From: Candidatus Cloacimonadota bacterium
GTDB lineage: Bacteria; Cloacimonadota; Cloacimonadia; Cloacimonadales; WRIO01
Direction of reading: 5' to 3'
DNA: 13,449 bases
Assembly (NCBI GenBank): GCA_017998585.1
Contig: JAGOCT010000017.1
Coordinates: forward strand, 1-13,449
Below, one piece after another: positions 1 through 7,139 of this stretch. The notes beneath the pieces were generated by a model that saw only the letters and a program-made list of their open reading frames with translations, was not told where the DNA came from and made no database searches. A program made the position numbers and the translations under genes. Position 1 is the first letter of the stretch. Each line of letters starts with the position of its first letter.

Positions 1-389
1 AGATTTTCTCTGAGGATATGATATTGTCTGTTAGTATCTGTATCATTAAAAACAACAATATGATAAGGAATCGCATTGTCATTTAAAATAATTTCTGCAG
101 TCTCAAAATCAGCAGAGATAAATAAATCTAAGGCAGTTTCCCAAGCAGTAACTTCAGAGGCTGTTGGTGTTTTATAGTTACCAAATCCTGTTGTTTGTCT
201 GTCATAAGGTGCATACAAATTATAATTTGCGGATGCTATACCTTCTGATACATGACTTAACCAGTTGTCATACTGACATTGTGGTGCACTTCCATAGAGA
301 AATGCTTTGAATGATCCAGTTTCTTCAACAAAAGCATGTGCTGAAAGAATTAACAGAATCATACTTAAGCAGATGATGCTTTTTTTCAT
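1..389 (-). CDS. Secreted protein of unknown function, 3' end outside window
   Basis: I translated this frame from the minus strand. It opens with ATG at 389 after a GGGGAT ribosome binding site and stays open to the window edge, giving 129 codons of an incomplete protein. The N-terminus is a clear Sec signal peptide: lysines at 2-3, then a hydrophobic stretch ending near Ser-Ala-His-Ala (residues 16-19). No lipobox cysteine is present, so secretion rather than lipidation is expected. The mature part is rich in Tyr, Asn, Thr and Asp (for example YDNWLSHVSEG and YAPYDRQTTGFGNY), which is typical of extracytoplasmic proteins. I do not recognise the family. A large surface or sorted protein is possible, but the C-terminus that would show an anchoring or sorting domain is missing. 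It has its own promoter just upstream and is probably not cotranscribed with the next gene. Confidence 0.8.
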   Translation of the reverse strand, partial: MKKSIICLSMILLILSAHAFVEETGSFKAFLYGSAPQCQYDNWLSHVSEGIASANYNLYAPYDRQTTGFGNYKTPTASEVTAWETALDLFISADFETAEIILNDNAIPYHIVVFNDTDTNRQYHILREN

Positions 390-418
390 TTTATCCCCTA
401 TAATGATATTTTTATTTA

Positions 419-447
419 ACTATACGCAAAAAACATTCCATTGACAA
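419..447 (-). promoter_or_regulatory. Sigma-70-type promoter for the secreted-protein gene
   Basis: Read on the minus strand, a -35 box TTGTCA (442-447) is followed by a 17-base spacer and a -10 box TATAGT (419-424). The predicted transcription start near 412 leaves a leader of about 20 bases with the GGGGAT ribosome binding site at 393-398. This is one of the best promoter matches in the window. Confidence 0.7.
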
Positions 448-535
448 GCTTTTTTTTAAAAAAAATCAATCTGATTTAAAAAAGAGGGTTAAAAATATTT
501 AAAAAGGGGTTTATATAATTCTGTTGTAGTATCTT

Positions 536-1663
536 TTAGTACATTTTTACTGTTCTTTTGAGGACAACCCATTCATTATCTTTACGAATGAGATAGTTAC
601 TTATTTGTGCAATTCTGTCATAATTTGCAAATCCTCTGACTTCCTGATATATAATCAAGGCAAAATGATCGTTTTTTTTGTTTACAGCTTTTAATTCAAA
701 AGCGACAGGGAAATTACCCCATAATTCTATTTCTTTTATGAGTTTGCCTTTGAGATAGATACCAGAATCATCCAAAATTGTCTTCTTCTTTTCCTGATGA
801 ATTAACAGGGAATCTTTATCCGAGAGATACAATAATGCCTGATAATTTGGTAAATATTTTCCAGAAAAATCAAGATATGGCATTGAATCAGATTTAAGTA
901 AAATCTTTGGATATTTATTTTTTAAATCTATTATGAGAATATTTTGAATACCACCGCTTCCTCCTGTTGATGAAGAAATTAAAATATAGTGGCGTTTTGC
1001 TTCTGATGTTTCAGCTTCAATTGATGTTGATAATATACTACTCAATTTAAAATGGTATCCATTACCATACTGCTCAGGTAAGTGATAAATCATTTCTTCC
1101 AGATGATTCCCTTCGTCAGTATAAAGCCAAACATGTTTTAAAAATAAACAGTTATCTTCGAAAGGCTGCCCTAATAAGTATATAAATTGTTCTTTGTCAT
1201 TTTCATAAACATTTCTCTTTATAACATCCAGAATATAAGTATTAGCTGGTAAATCCAGTTTTTCCTGATTGCTAAAAATGGCTTTTTCTATTATGATTTC
1301 ATTATTTGAAGTGTTATTATTCAGAGTAAAAGAGATACCATGATTAATCCACTTTTTATAACTGTGAGTTTCATCAAAAGGGACTTGAAAATGCTTATTC
1401 ATCATTTTCACAAACTGCTTACTTTTTCTCTTAGTTGTGGTTACATTTATTGAAATTAACTCATTTTTCATGTTAAAATTAAATTTTAACTCTCCAAATT
1501 CTTTTAAATAGGAAGGAAACTGTGTTGTACTGACAGACTCTGGACTTAGGTTATGAAAAAGCAAAAATAAGTCAGAGGGCAGCTCTGTTTGTCTGCTTAC
1601 TTGCTTTGAAAGCATAGTGGTACTGATAAGAAGTATAAAAAACAGGATAATTCTGCTTTTCAT
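536..1663 (-). CDS. Exported protein of unknown function
   Basis: This encodes 375 residues. The start is supported by a GAGG ribosome binding site a few bases upstream. Residues 1-19 form a signal peptide (basic Lys/Arg then a hydrophobic core) with no cysteine, so the product is probably released into the periplasm or outside. The rest is predicted mixed beta-rich sequence without membrane segments. A glycine-rich turn SSTGGSGG (231-238), followed by a hydrophobic strand and an Asp, is the most distinctive piece and resembles turns in beta-propeller or FG-GAP-like proteins, but I cannot assign a family. It lies 26 nt downstream of the BMP-like lipoprotein gene on the same strand, so the two probably form one transcript and may act together in the envelope. 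That functional link is inferred from position only. Confidence 0.8.
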   Translation of the reverse strand: MKSRIILFFILLISTTMLSKQVSRQTELPSDLFLLFHNLSPESVSTTQFPSYLKEFGELKFNFNMKNELISINVTTTKRKSKQFVKMMNKHFQVPFDETHSYKKWINHGISFTLNNNTSNNEIIIEKAIFSNQEKLDLPANTYILDVIKRNVYENDKEQFIYLLGQPFEDNCLFLKHVWLYTDEGNHLEEMIYHLPEQYGNGYHFKLSSILSTSIEAETSEAKRHYILISSSTGGSGGIQNILIIDLKNKYPKILLKSDSMPYLDFSGKYLPNYQALLYLSDKDSLLIHQEKKKTILDDSGIYLKGKLIKEIELWGNFPVAFELKAVNKKNDHFALIIYQEVRGFANYDRIAQISNYLIRKDNEWVVLKRTVKMY

Positions 1664-1689
1664 TTTTACCTCATATATCTTTTTTTAAC

Positions 1690-2694
1690 TTATTGAAAGA
1701 GAGATACTCTCAATTTATTTTTAACATCATTTGAAATGCCGGTATCAAAATTATGAAATGGGGAGAGTTTTACTAATTGCTTTTCTGGAGAAATGGTGAT
1801 ATCCAGGTTTTGGATTTGTCCTGAGTTGACAGCATCTAATATAGTTGTTCCTATCAGTTCATAATCCGTATTTTCAGAAATGAGAATAATATCTTGAAAT
1901 TCCGGTTTGTTATAAAATAAATCAGTTTCTAAGCCTATTGAATATTGTCTGATTGTTTGAATTTTCTTAAGAATAGTAAAGTATTCTTTATCACTCGCAA
2001 TAAAATAAACAACAGAATTTTGTTTGATTAGTTTATCAAACAGATTGTCCATTGCCTGTGCCTGATACTGGTTTTCCAAATTAACGTTTATAATACTGAT
2101 GTTTCTTTGATAATCATTGTTAAATTCTCTTACACCACTCATAAAAGCATTTTGATACTGATAATAGAAAGATTTTTCATCGTAAAGAAAAGCGATTTTT
2201 CCTTGTTCTCCCTCTTTGCTTTCAACCCAATATGCGGCTATATAAGCAAGTTGTTTTATAATTTTCTGATTATCAAACGTTATATATTTAATGTTCTGCA
2301 ACTTATTATGAATACTGGTATCAACGGGGATGTTCCGTAGAACAATAAAATTAATCTTAGGGTTTTGAGTTGCAATTTGTACTAATTTATCTTCAGGGTA
2401 GTCCGTTAAAATAAAAATGAATTTTCTTCCAAAATCTTTAATTTGTCTTTGCATTTCATCTTCAAAAGAAAAGGATGAATTTATATCAAGATAATCGAGT
2501 CTGATATTACTCTTTTCAAATATTTTTTTCATTGATTTGTATAATAGATTTGACCGGCTTAGATTTTTTTCACTATCAGCATCCTTGATTACTACAAAAT
2601 CTGAATGAACAATGTTTTTATCCTGTTGAATACAAGATACTGTCAGTATTATTATTAAAATGAGCAATAATTTTAATTTGTGCTCAAGTTTCAT
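1690..2694 (-). CDS. BMP-family-like substrate-binding lipoprotein
   Basis: This encodes 334 residues with a lipoprotein signal peptide: basic N-terminus, hydrophobic core and lipobox Leu-Thr-Val-Ser-Cys with the lipidated Cys at 21. The fold pattern resembles the basic membrane protein (BMP/Med/PnrA) family of periplasmic binding proteins: a strand ending INFIVLRN (114-121), the AYIAAYW segment (about 151-157), GKIAFLYD (164-171) and NAFMSGVREF (182-191). Known family members bind purine nucleosides or act as surface antigens in spirochaetes. The sequence is divergent, so the ligand is unknown. No ABC permease or ATPase genes adjoin it, unlike a typical nucleoside import operon. It has an AGGAGG ribosome binding site, a long structured leader and a likely promoter in the divergent intergenic region. 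Family assignment is moderate; lipoprotein status is strong. Confidence 0.7.
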   Translation of the reverse strand: MKLEHKLKLLLILIIILTVSCIQQDKNIVHSDFVVIKDADSEKNLSRSNLLYKSMKKIFEKSNIRLDYLDINSSFSFEDEMQRQIKDFGRKFIFILTDYPEDKLVQIATQNPKINFIVLRNIPVDTSIHNKLQNIKYITFDNQKIIKQLAYIAAYWVESKEGEQGKIAFLYDEKSFYYQYQNAFMSGVREFNNDYQRNISIINVNLENQYQAQAMDNLFDKLIKQNSVVYFIASDKEYFTILKKIQTIRQYSIGLETDLFYNKPEFQDIILISENTDYELIGTTILDAVNSGQIQNLDITISPEKQLVKLSPFHNFDTGISNDVKNKLRVSLFQ

Positions 2695-2700
2695 TTATCC

Positions 2701-2748
2701 TCCTGTATTTGGCAAACTTCCTGTTTGCGATCATCTATTCCTGATGAT
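2701..2748 (-). promoter_or_regulatory. Tandem-hairpin 5' leader of the lipoprotein mRNA
   Basis: On the minus-strand transcript, two hairpins lie side by side just ahead of the ribosome binding site. The upstream one has arms 2743-2748 and 2730-2735 (ATCATC/GATGAT, 7-nt loop). The downstream one has arms 2723-2728 and 2712-2717 (GCAAAC/GTTTGC, 5-nt loop). Both loops contain AGGAA, and CAGGA occurs three times (2739-2743, 2719-2723 and 2701-2705), 20 and 18 bases apart, the last one within the ribosome binding site. The layout suggests post-transcriptional control, for example by a CsrA-like protein, but this is inference. Confidence 0.45.
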
Positions 2749-2766
2749 TTTCACATTAACATTTAA

Positions 2767-2794
2767 ACAATATCTGAAATGATTTAAAAGTCAA
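2767..2794 (-). promoter_or_regulatory. Promoter for the BMP-like lipoprotein operon
   Basis: On the minus strand, a -35 box TTGACT (2789-2794), a 16-base spacer and a -10 box TATTGT (2767-2772) are visible. Transcription would start near 2760 and give a leader of about 65 bases that contains the tandem hairpins. Confidence 0.5.
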
Positions 2795-2817
2795 GTCTTT
2801 TTTTGAAAAAAGTTTGT

Positions 2818-2857
2818 TTGACAATAATGACTAAATAAAATTTAATGATACAAGGAG
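2818..2857 (+). promoter_or_regulatory. Promoter and ribosome binding site for rqcH
   Basis: A perfect -35 TTGACA (2818-2823) is followed by a 17-base spacer and the -10 box TTTAAT (2841-2846). The AAGGAG ribosome binding site (2852-2857) is 6 bases before the ATG at 2864. If this -10 is used, the transcript would begin almost at the ribosome binding site, giving a very short leader; the real -10 could be another AT-rich hexamer nearby. Confidence 0.5.
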
Positions 2858-2863
2858 ACATAA

Positions 2864-4333
2864 ATGCATTATAATTATTTAAAAAATTGGGTGTTAGAGA
2901 ATAAAAAAACTGGACTAGCTTTTAAAGATATTATGAAGTTTGAAGATCAATATCTGCTTATGTTCAAAAATTCTAAAGAATCATTACAGATCTGCTTTTC
3001 ATCTAGTGATCAGTTCTTATTTTTTACAGATTCGTATGAAGAGTTTCAATATGAAAAAGAAGGTGAATTAATTTCATTCTTTACCCATTTAAATCACTCG
3101 AAACTGAATCAGATTTCAATTGACGATCATGACAGGATTATTACGCTACATTTTGAAAAGTATAATATTTACAATACATTAGATCAGATAGAACTCATCA
3201 TTGAAATAATTCCCAAATACCAGAATATCATATTATGCAAAGAAAAGGATGGAAAATGGGTGATTCTCGATTCTCTAAAAAAGATTTCATTTGCTGAGAA
3301 TAACAGTAGGCAAATACTGCCTGGATTAGAGTATCAGAAACCAGATACAAGTTATGTGACACAAGAACTCATATTTGATTATCCCTTGTTTATCCACCAA
3401 ACTAAGATTACACAGGAATCAGATAATGCAAACGCTTTTTATGAAATGAACAAATTATTTCATAGCCTTTATTATGATCATATTCTGGAAAAAAGTCTGA
3501 ATGCAGTTAAAAGACAGTTAATTCAACAGATAAACAAACAAATAAAAAAGAAACATGATAAAATTAGTAAACTTACTGAAGAGCTCTTTTCAGAAGAAAC
3601 TGCTATTGATTTTAAAAAAAGAGGCGAGTTGTTACTCGCATTTATGAATCAGATTCCTGAGAATGTTGATTCTGTTGTTTTGAATGATTACTATCTGGAG
3701 GATAATCCTCCTATAGAAATTAAACTGGATAAAAAACAAAGTTTGAAATATAATGTATCACAATATTTTAAAAAATATAAAAAAGCTCAGTCTGGCAGGG
3801 TTAAGGTAGAAGAACAGTTAACTCTTTGTCAACAGGAGATTGAAGCACTTAAGAGAGAACAAGAAAGAATTGAATTAATAAATTCTTACAACGAAGTCAA
3901 AGAAACTAAAATTCAAACCCATTCCAAAGAGCAAACGAATTCTATGTATAGAAAGTTAAAGATTAATGATGATTGGGAAATTAATATTGGACGTTCGAAT
4001 ACAGAGAATGATCAATTAACCTGTAAGACTGCCAGACCTGATGACTGGTGGTTTCATACACGAATTTTCAGAGGAACTCATGTTGTTTTGAGAAACTTTA
4101 AAAAACAGCAAGTCCCAGACAAATTGTTACTGCTATGTGCCAGACTGGCGGCATGGTATTCAAAAGCTAAAACTTCCAGTAATGTACCTGTTGATTATAC
4201 TTTAATCAGATATGTGCGGAAACCACGAGGCGCTGCCAAAGGTTTTGTTACTTATACGAAACAGAAAACGATTTATGTTGATCCTATTTCAATAAGGGAT
4301 GCTGCAGAATTGATTCAAAGGGGAGAATTATAA
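2864..4333 (+). CDS. rqcH: Ribosome quality control protein RqcH (NFACT family)
   Basis: RqcH binds the peptidyl-tRNA-obstructed large ribosomal subunit and recruits tRNA-Ala to add C-terminal alanine tails that mark stalled chains for degradation. This 489-residue protein shows an NFACT-N domain (about 3-180), a long charged coiled coil (about 205-340) and a C-terminal NFACT-R domain (about 363-475) with the hallmark DDWWFHTR (393-400) and GTHVVLR (404-410). The Asp-Arg pair needed for tRNA recognition is present at 90-91, and a Glu-Ile-Ile triplet at 114-116 matches the second tRNA-contact site. It is shorter than the roughly 570-residue Bacillus protein: a typical helix-hairpin-helix segment between NFACT-N and the coiled coil is not apparent. 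Older annotations call this family fibronectin-binding protein FbpA. The stop codon overlaps the next ATG by one base (TAATG), showing translational coupling. Confidence 0.92.
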   Translation: MHYNYLKNWVLENKKTGLAFKDIMKFEDQYLLMFKNSKESLQICFSSSDQFLFFTDSYEEFQYEKEGELISFFTHLNHSKLNQISIDDHDRIITLHFEKYNIYNTLDQIELIIEIIPKYQNIILCKEKDGKWVILDSLKKISFAENNSRQILPGLEYQKPDTSYVTQELIFDYPLFIHQTKITQESDNANAFYEMNKLFHSLYYDHILEKSLNAVKRQLIQQINKQIKKKHDKISKLTEELFSEETAIDFKKRGELLLAFMNQIPENVDSVVLNDYYLEDNPPIEIKLDKKQSLKYNVSQYFKKYKKAQSGRVKVEEQLTLCQQEIEALKREQERIELINSYNEVKETKIQTHSKEQTNSMYRKLKINDDWEINIGRSNTENDQLTCKTARPDDWWFHTRIFRGTHVVLRNFKKQQVPDKLLLLCARLAAWYSKAKTSSNVPVDYTLIRYVRKPRGAAKGFVTYTKQKTIYVDPISIRDAAELIQRGEL

Positions 4334-4878
4334 TGGATTTTTATACTTATGTTGGATTACCTTTACTGATTATATTTGCCAGAATTCTGGATGTTTCACT
4401 GGGTACATTGCGTATTATTCTTATTTCTAAGGGTTTAAAAAAATTTGCTCCACTCATTGGTTTTTTTGAAGTCTTGATATGGATTGTAATTGTAAAACAA
4501 ATCATTACAGATGTCAGTCATCCGATCACATATCTGGCATATTCTTTGGGGTATGCATTAGGTACTTATATTGGTATTTATATTGAAGGTAAGTTATCAT
4601 TGGGAAGGGTAATGATACGAATTATATCTAAAGACGATACGGAAGCACTGGCAGATTTGTTAAGAAAAAATCAATTAGGTGTAACCACTGTCGATGCCAA
4701 GGGCAAAGATGGAGATGTAAAAATTCTATTTTCAATCATTAATCGAAAAGATTTAAATGATCTTCTCTCAGAACTCAATCAGTTTAATCCAAACATATTC
4801 TATACAATTGAAGATATTCATACTGTTAATAAGGGTTTTTTCGGAAAGGCTTCTGAAAATATTAAACAATATAAATAA
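4333..4878 (+). CDS. DUF5698/DUF2179 membrane protein (UPF0316, YebE-like)
   Basis: This 181-residue protein has three predicted membrane segments in its N-terminal half (about 8-32, 38-58 and 65-85). The conserved RILDVSLGTLRIILISKG block (17-34) identifies the DUF5698 domain. A small soluble C-terminal domain of the DUF2179 type (about 98-167) follows, with GVTTVDAKGKDGDVKIL as its core strand-turn-strand. The length fits the family (about 170-190). The biochemical role is unknown; DUF2179-type domains are suspected to sense a small ligand. The gene starts inside the rqcH stop codon, so it is made from the same transcript by coupling. It ends only 5 bases from the convergent histidine kinase gene, leaving no room for a separate terminator. 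Confidence 0.88.
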   Translation: MDFYTYVGLPLLIIFARILDVSLGTLRIILISKGLKKFAPLIGFFEVLIWIVIVKQIITDVSHPITYLAYSLGYALGTYIGIYIEGKLSLGRVMIRIISKDDTEALADLLRKNQLGVTTVDAKGKDGDVKILFSIINRKDLNDLLSELNQFNPNIFYTIEDIHTVNKGFFGKASENIKQYK

Positions 4879-4883
4879 GCTGA

Positions 4884-6638
4884 TTAAACTTTTTTCAAGC
4901 TGAAGCTAAATGTGCTGCCTTGATCTTTATGACTTGTTACCCAAATCTGGGTTTCATGTAAATCTATGACCTTTTTAATAATAAGGAGTCCAAAACCAGT
5001 ACTACTCTCTCCTGCAGTTGGCCTTGCACTGAATTTTCGATACGTCTTGAATAACTCTTTTAATTCTTTTTCATCTAAGCCTTGACCATTATCACGAATA
5101 TTTGTAATCAGGTATTTGTCATTTTGCTCAAAATCAATTTGGACTTCTCCTCCTGAGTTTGTAAATTTTACTGCATTACTAATCAGATTATCAAGGACTT
5201 CTTGAATTCTTTCTTTATCGATTCTAACCATGCAATTAGAAGATTCTTTTTTGATAATCAGGTTTATATTCTTTTTTTCAGCCAGTTTTTGATAAAAAAA
5301 TTCTTTTTCTTCAATGACAGTAAGAAAATTCTCTTCTTTGAAATGGAGCACAATTTTTCCCGTTTCAATTGCAGAGATGTTTAATAAGTCAGAAACCATT
5401 GAATTCATTCGGTCAGATACTTTTTTGATTAAGATTATATTTTTCATAATTGAGACTATATCTAACTGATTCTGTTTCATTTTGTATTCTGTCAGTTCGC
5501 ATAATGATTGTACATTTGAAATTGGATTTCTCAAATCATGAACGACTATCCCTAAGAATTCATTCTTAGAATTGTTAAGGATTTCAAGTTCTTTTTTTTG
5601 ATTTTCGATTTCATGATATGCATTAGCAAGTTCTATATTTTTTAGTCGATATATTTCTAATTCTTTTTCTTTTTTCTCCATGTCGAAGCGTGTTTGCATA
5701 TTGACAATCTGCTCTTTCATTTGTTCTGAAAACAGTTCTTTTGATAATTTTGAGTATTCCAGATGGTAATGATAAGCATTTTGAAAGTCGTTTTTTTTGG
5801 CGTATATTTCAGACGTTGTCAGGTAAATGCTTCTGAGTTTATCTCTGGCATTTATTTTTATTGCTGTGACTGTTGCCTGGCTAATATAATCAAGGGCAAG
5901 ATCAAAATTCATGTTGAATGAATGACACTTTGCTAAATTCTCAAGTGCATGTATCAGACTTTTATTGTTTCCAGAAATGAGGGCTATGTTTTTTGATTTT
6001 TCTAAACAATAAAAAGCTTCAGTTAAATTATTCATTTCATAATGCAAAACCCCAATACTGTTAAGAACGGGTAGATATTTATCTTCAGATTCTTTGTTTT
6101 CTTTGAGTTTGCTAATAGCTTTGTGAAAAAAATCAAGAGAAACAGATTGGTAATATTTCATTTGATTATTGTCATACAGCCTCGATTTATTCAAATAGAC
6201 ATTTCCCAGATTATTGTAAATCTGATAAGAATCATTCATAAAGCCCATATTGATTTTCAGATCAAGTGACTGGTTAAAATAATCTATCGCTTTATCAAAG
6301 TCTTCCAGTGCCATATAGACGTTTCCAATGTTGTTTAAGACATTGGATTCTGCATAAAGGTCATTGATGTCATGACATAACTTTTGTGAATTCAAGTAAT
6401 TTTCTAAGGCTTTTGAGTAATCTCCTGTCATATAATCGAGATTCCCCATAATACGATAAAGAATGTACATTTTATCTGAAAGATGATGATTAAGAGAATA
6501 AGAATATGCCGTAAGACATTTTTCTCTACATTTTATATAATTGGTGTCAGTCCATAATTTTTGAACTTCTTCCATCATCATATCGAACTGTTTTTGATGA
6601 TTGTTATTTAAATTTACATCTTGATTTGATTCTTCCAT
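4884..6638 (-). CDS. Cytoplasmic TPR sensor histidine kinase
   Basis: This 584-residue protein has no membrane segment or signal peptide. Residues about 20-300 are tandem TPR-like helical pairs (for example ALENYLNSQKL at 77-87, NVLNNIGNVYMALEDFDKAI at 99-118 and YNNLGNVYLN at 141-150), a protein-interaction sensor. A coiled-coil linker (about 305-357) leads into a HisKA domain with phosphoacceptor His367 in HDLRNP, then an HATPase domain: N box NLISNAVKF (484-492), G1 box DNGQG (516-520) and G2 box GFGL (548-551). All key ATP-binding motifs look intact. There is no receiver or output domain, and no response-regulator gene in the window, so its partner must be encoded elsewhere. It has its own promoter and a GAGGG ribosome binding site. 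The signal sensed is unknown. Confidence 0.9.
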   Translation of the reverse strand: MEESNQDVNLNNNHQKQFDMMMEEVQKLWTDTNYIKCREKCLTAYSYSLNHHLSDKMYILYRIMGNLDYMTGDYSKALENYLNSQKLCHDINDLYAESNVLNNIGNVYMALEDFDKAIDYFNQSLDLKINMGFMNDSYQIYNNLGNVYLNKSRLYDNNQMKYYQSVSLDFFHKAISKLKENKESEDKYLPVLNSIGVLHYEMNNLTEAFYCLEKSKNIALISGNNKSLIHALENLAKCHSFNMNFDLALDYISQATVTAIKINARDKLRSIYLTTSEIYAKKNDFQNAYHYHLEYSKLSKELFSEQMKEQIVNMQTRFDMEKKEKELEIYRLKNIELANAYHEIENQKKELEILNNSKNEFLGIVVHDLRNPISNVQSLCELTEYKMKQNQLDIVSIMKNIILIKKVSDRMNSMVSDLLNISAIETGKIVLHFKEENFLTVIEEKEFFYQKLAEKKNINLIIKKESSNCMVRIDKERIQEVLDNLISNAVKFTNSGGEVQIDFEQNDKYLITNIRDNGQGLDEKELKELFKTYRKFSARPTAGESSTGFGLLIIKKVIDLHETQIWVTSHKDQGSTFSFSLKKV

Positions 6639-6655
6639 ATACCCTCTTTTTTAAA

Positions 6656-6683
6656 AGTATATGAAAAAAAATACAATTGTCAA
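6656..6683 (-). promoter_or_regulatory. Promoter of the histidine kinase gene
   Basis: On the minus strand, a consensus -35 TTGACA (6678-6683) and a -10 TATACT (6656-6661) are separated by 16 bases. The -35 box overlaps the stop codon of the upstream membrane-protein gene. The kinase can therefore be transcribed independently, with a leader of about 10 bases before its ATG at 6638. Confidence 0.65.
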
Positions 6684-6961
6684 GAATTATTTACTGGACT
6701 TTTTTTGCTGCTATGTTTTTCTTTATCCTTTTCAATTTCAAATAAAGATTTTTTGGGTTTTAACTTAGGCAGTAAATTCCATTCCATAATTACTGCATAA
6801 ATGAGTAATACTATCGCAAGAATTGCGATAATGGCCAGTAATAACTTGAGTAAAATAGGAATCGGATAATCGATGGCACTTAGTTCCTTAAAAAGAACAC
6901 CTTCATTCAAAGCTACATCAATGATTAGTAGCAGAATTATCAGAATAAATACAAATGTCAT
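6680..6961 (-). CDS. Small two-helix membrane protein, unknown function
   Basis: This 93-residue protein has two strong hydrophobic segments (about 2-18 and 35-59) separated by a short loop containing NEG and DYPIP, followed by a highly charged Lys/Glu-rich tail (64-93) likely in the cytoplasm. I do not recognise the family. An AGGAG element ends two bases before the ATG, closer than usual; a stop codon lies in frame upstream and no better start exists. It sits directly ahead of the histidine kinase on the same strand, 41 bases apart, and could be a membrane partner for that soluble kinase, although the kinase also has its own promoter. The upstream region is a palindrome-rich spacer. Confidence 0.7.
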   Translation of the reverse strand: MTFVFILIILLLIIDVALNEGVLFKELSAIDYPIPILLKLLLAIIAILAIVLLIYAVIMEWNLLPKLKPKKSLFEIEKDKEKHSSKKSPVNNS

Positions 6962-7030
6962 ATCTCCTGCTTTATCTCTGACATACGTTTAAATGTTTCA
7001 TGATTACCCCGATCTTCAGTTAGCATTTTA

Positions 7031-7071
7031 TTGCCAGGCTGGCAACTTGTGGTAAATGGCAAGCAGCTTGC
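7031..7071. repeat. Pair of short palindromes, REP-like
   Basis: Two near-perfect palindromes lie 13 bases apart in the spacer between the PQQ-like and membrane-protein genes. The first has arms TTGCCAG (7031-7037) and CTGGCAA (7039-7045) around one base. The second has arms GCAAGC (7059-7064) and GCTTGC (7066-7071) around one base. An 8-base inverted repeat, ACCTGATT (7081-7088) and AATCAGGT (7124-7131), adjoins them. The G+C content is higher than in the surrounding spacer. They could be a dispersed palindromic repeat or a structured untranslated region. Confidence 0.55.
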
Positions 7072-7109
7072 TTGTCCCATACCTGATTAAAACCACACTT
7101 TATCTTGTT

Positions 7110-7139
7110 ATATTATCGGAAAAAATCAGGTCTTCTCAA
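7110..7139 (-). promoter_or_regulatory. Possible promoter for the small membrane protein gene
   Basis: On the minus strand a TTGAGA (7134-7139), overlapping the end of the PQQ-like gene, and a TAATAT (7110-7115) are 18 bases apart. The match is moderate. If used, the transcript has a leader of about 140 bases that contains both palindromes. Confidence 0.3.

Noticed and set aside
2107..2340. Plus-strand open frame opposite the BMP-like lipoprotein gene
   Set aside because: It is antisense to a gene with a signal peptide, lipobox and ribosome binding site, and has no ribosome binding site of its own.
4874..4900. Bidirectional terminator between the DUF2179 gene and the histidine kinase gene
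   Set aside because: Only 5 bases separate the stop codons, and I find no G+C-rich stem next to the T run; weak repeats such as AGCT/AGCT are too short.
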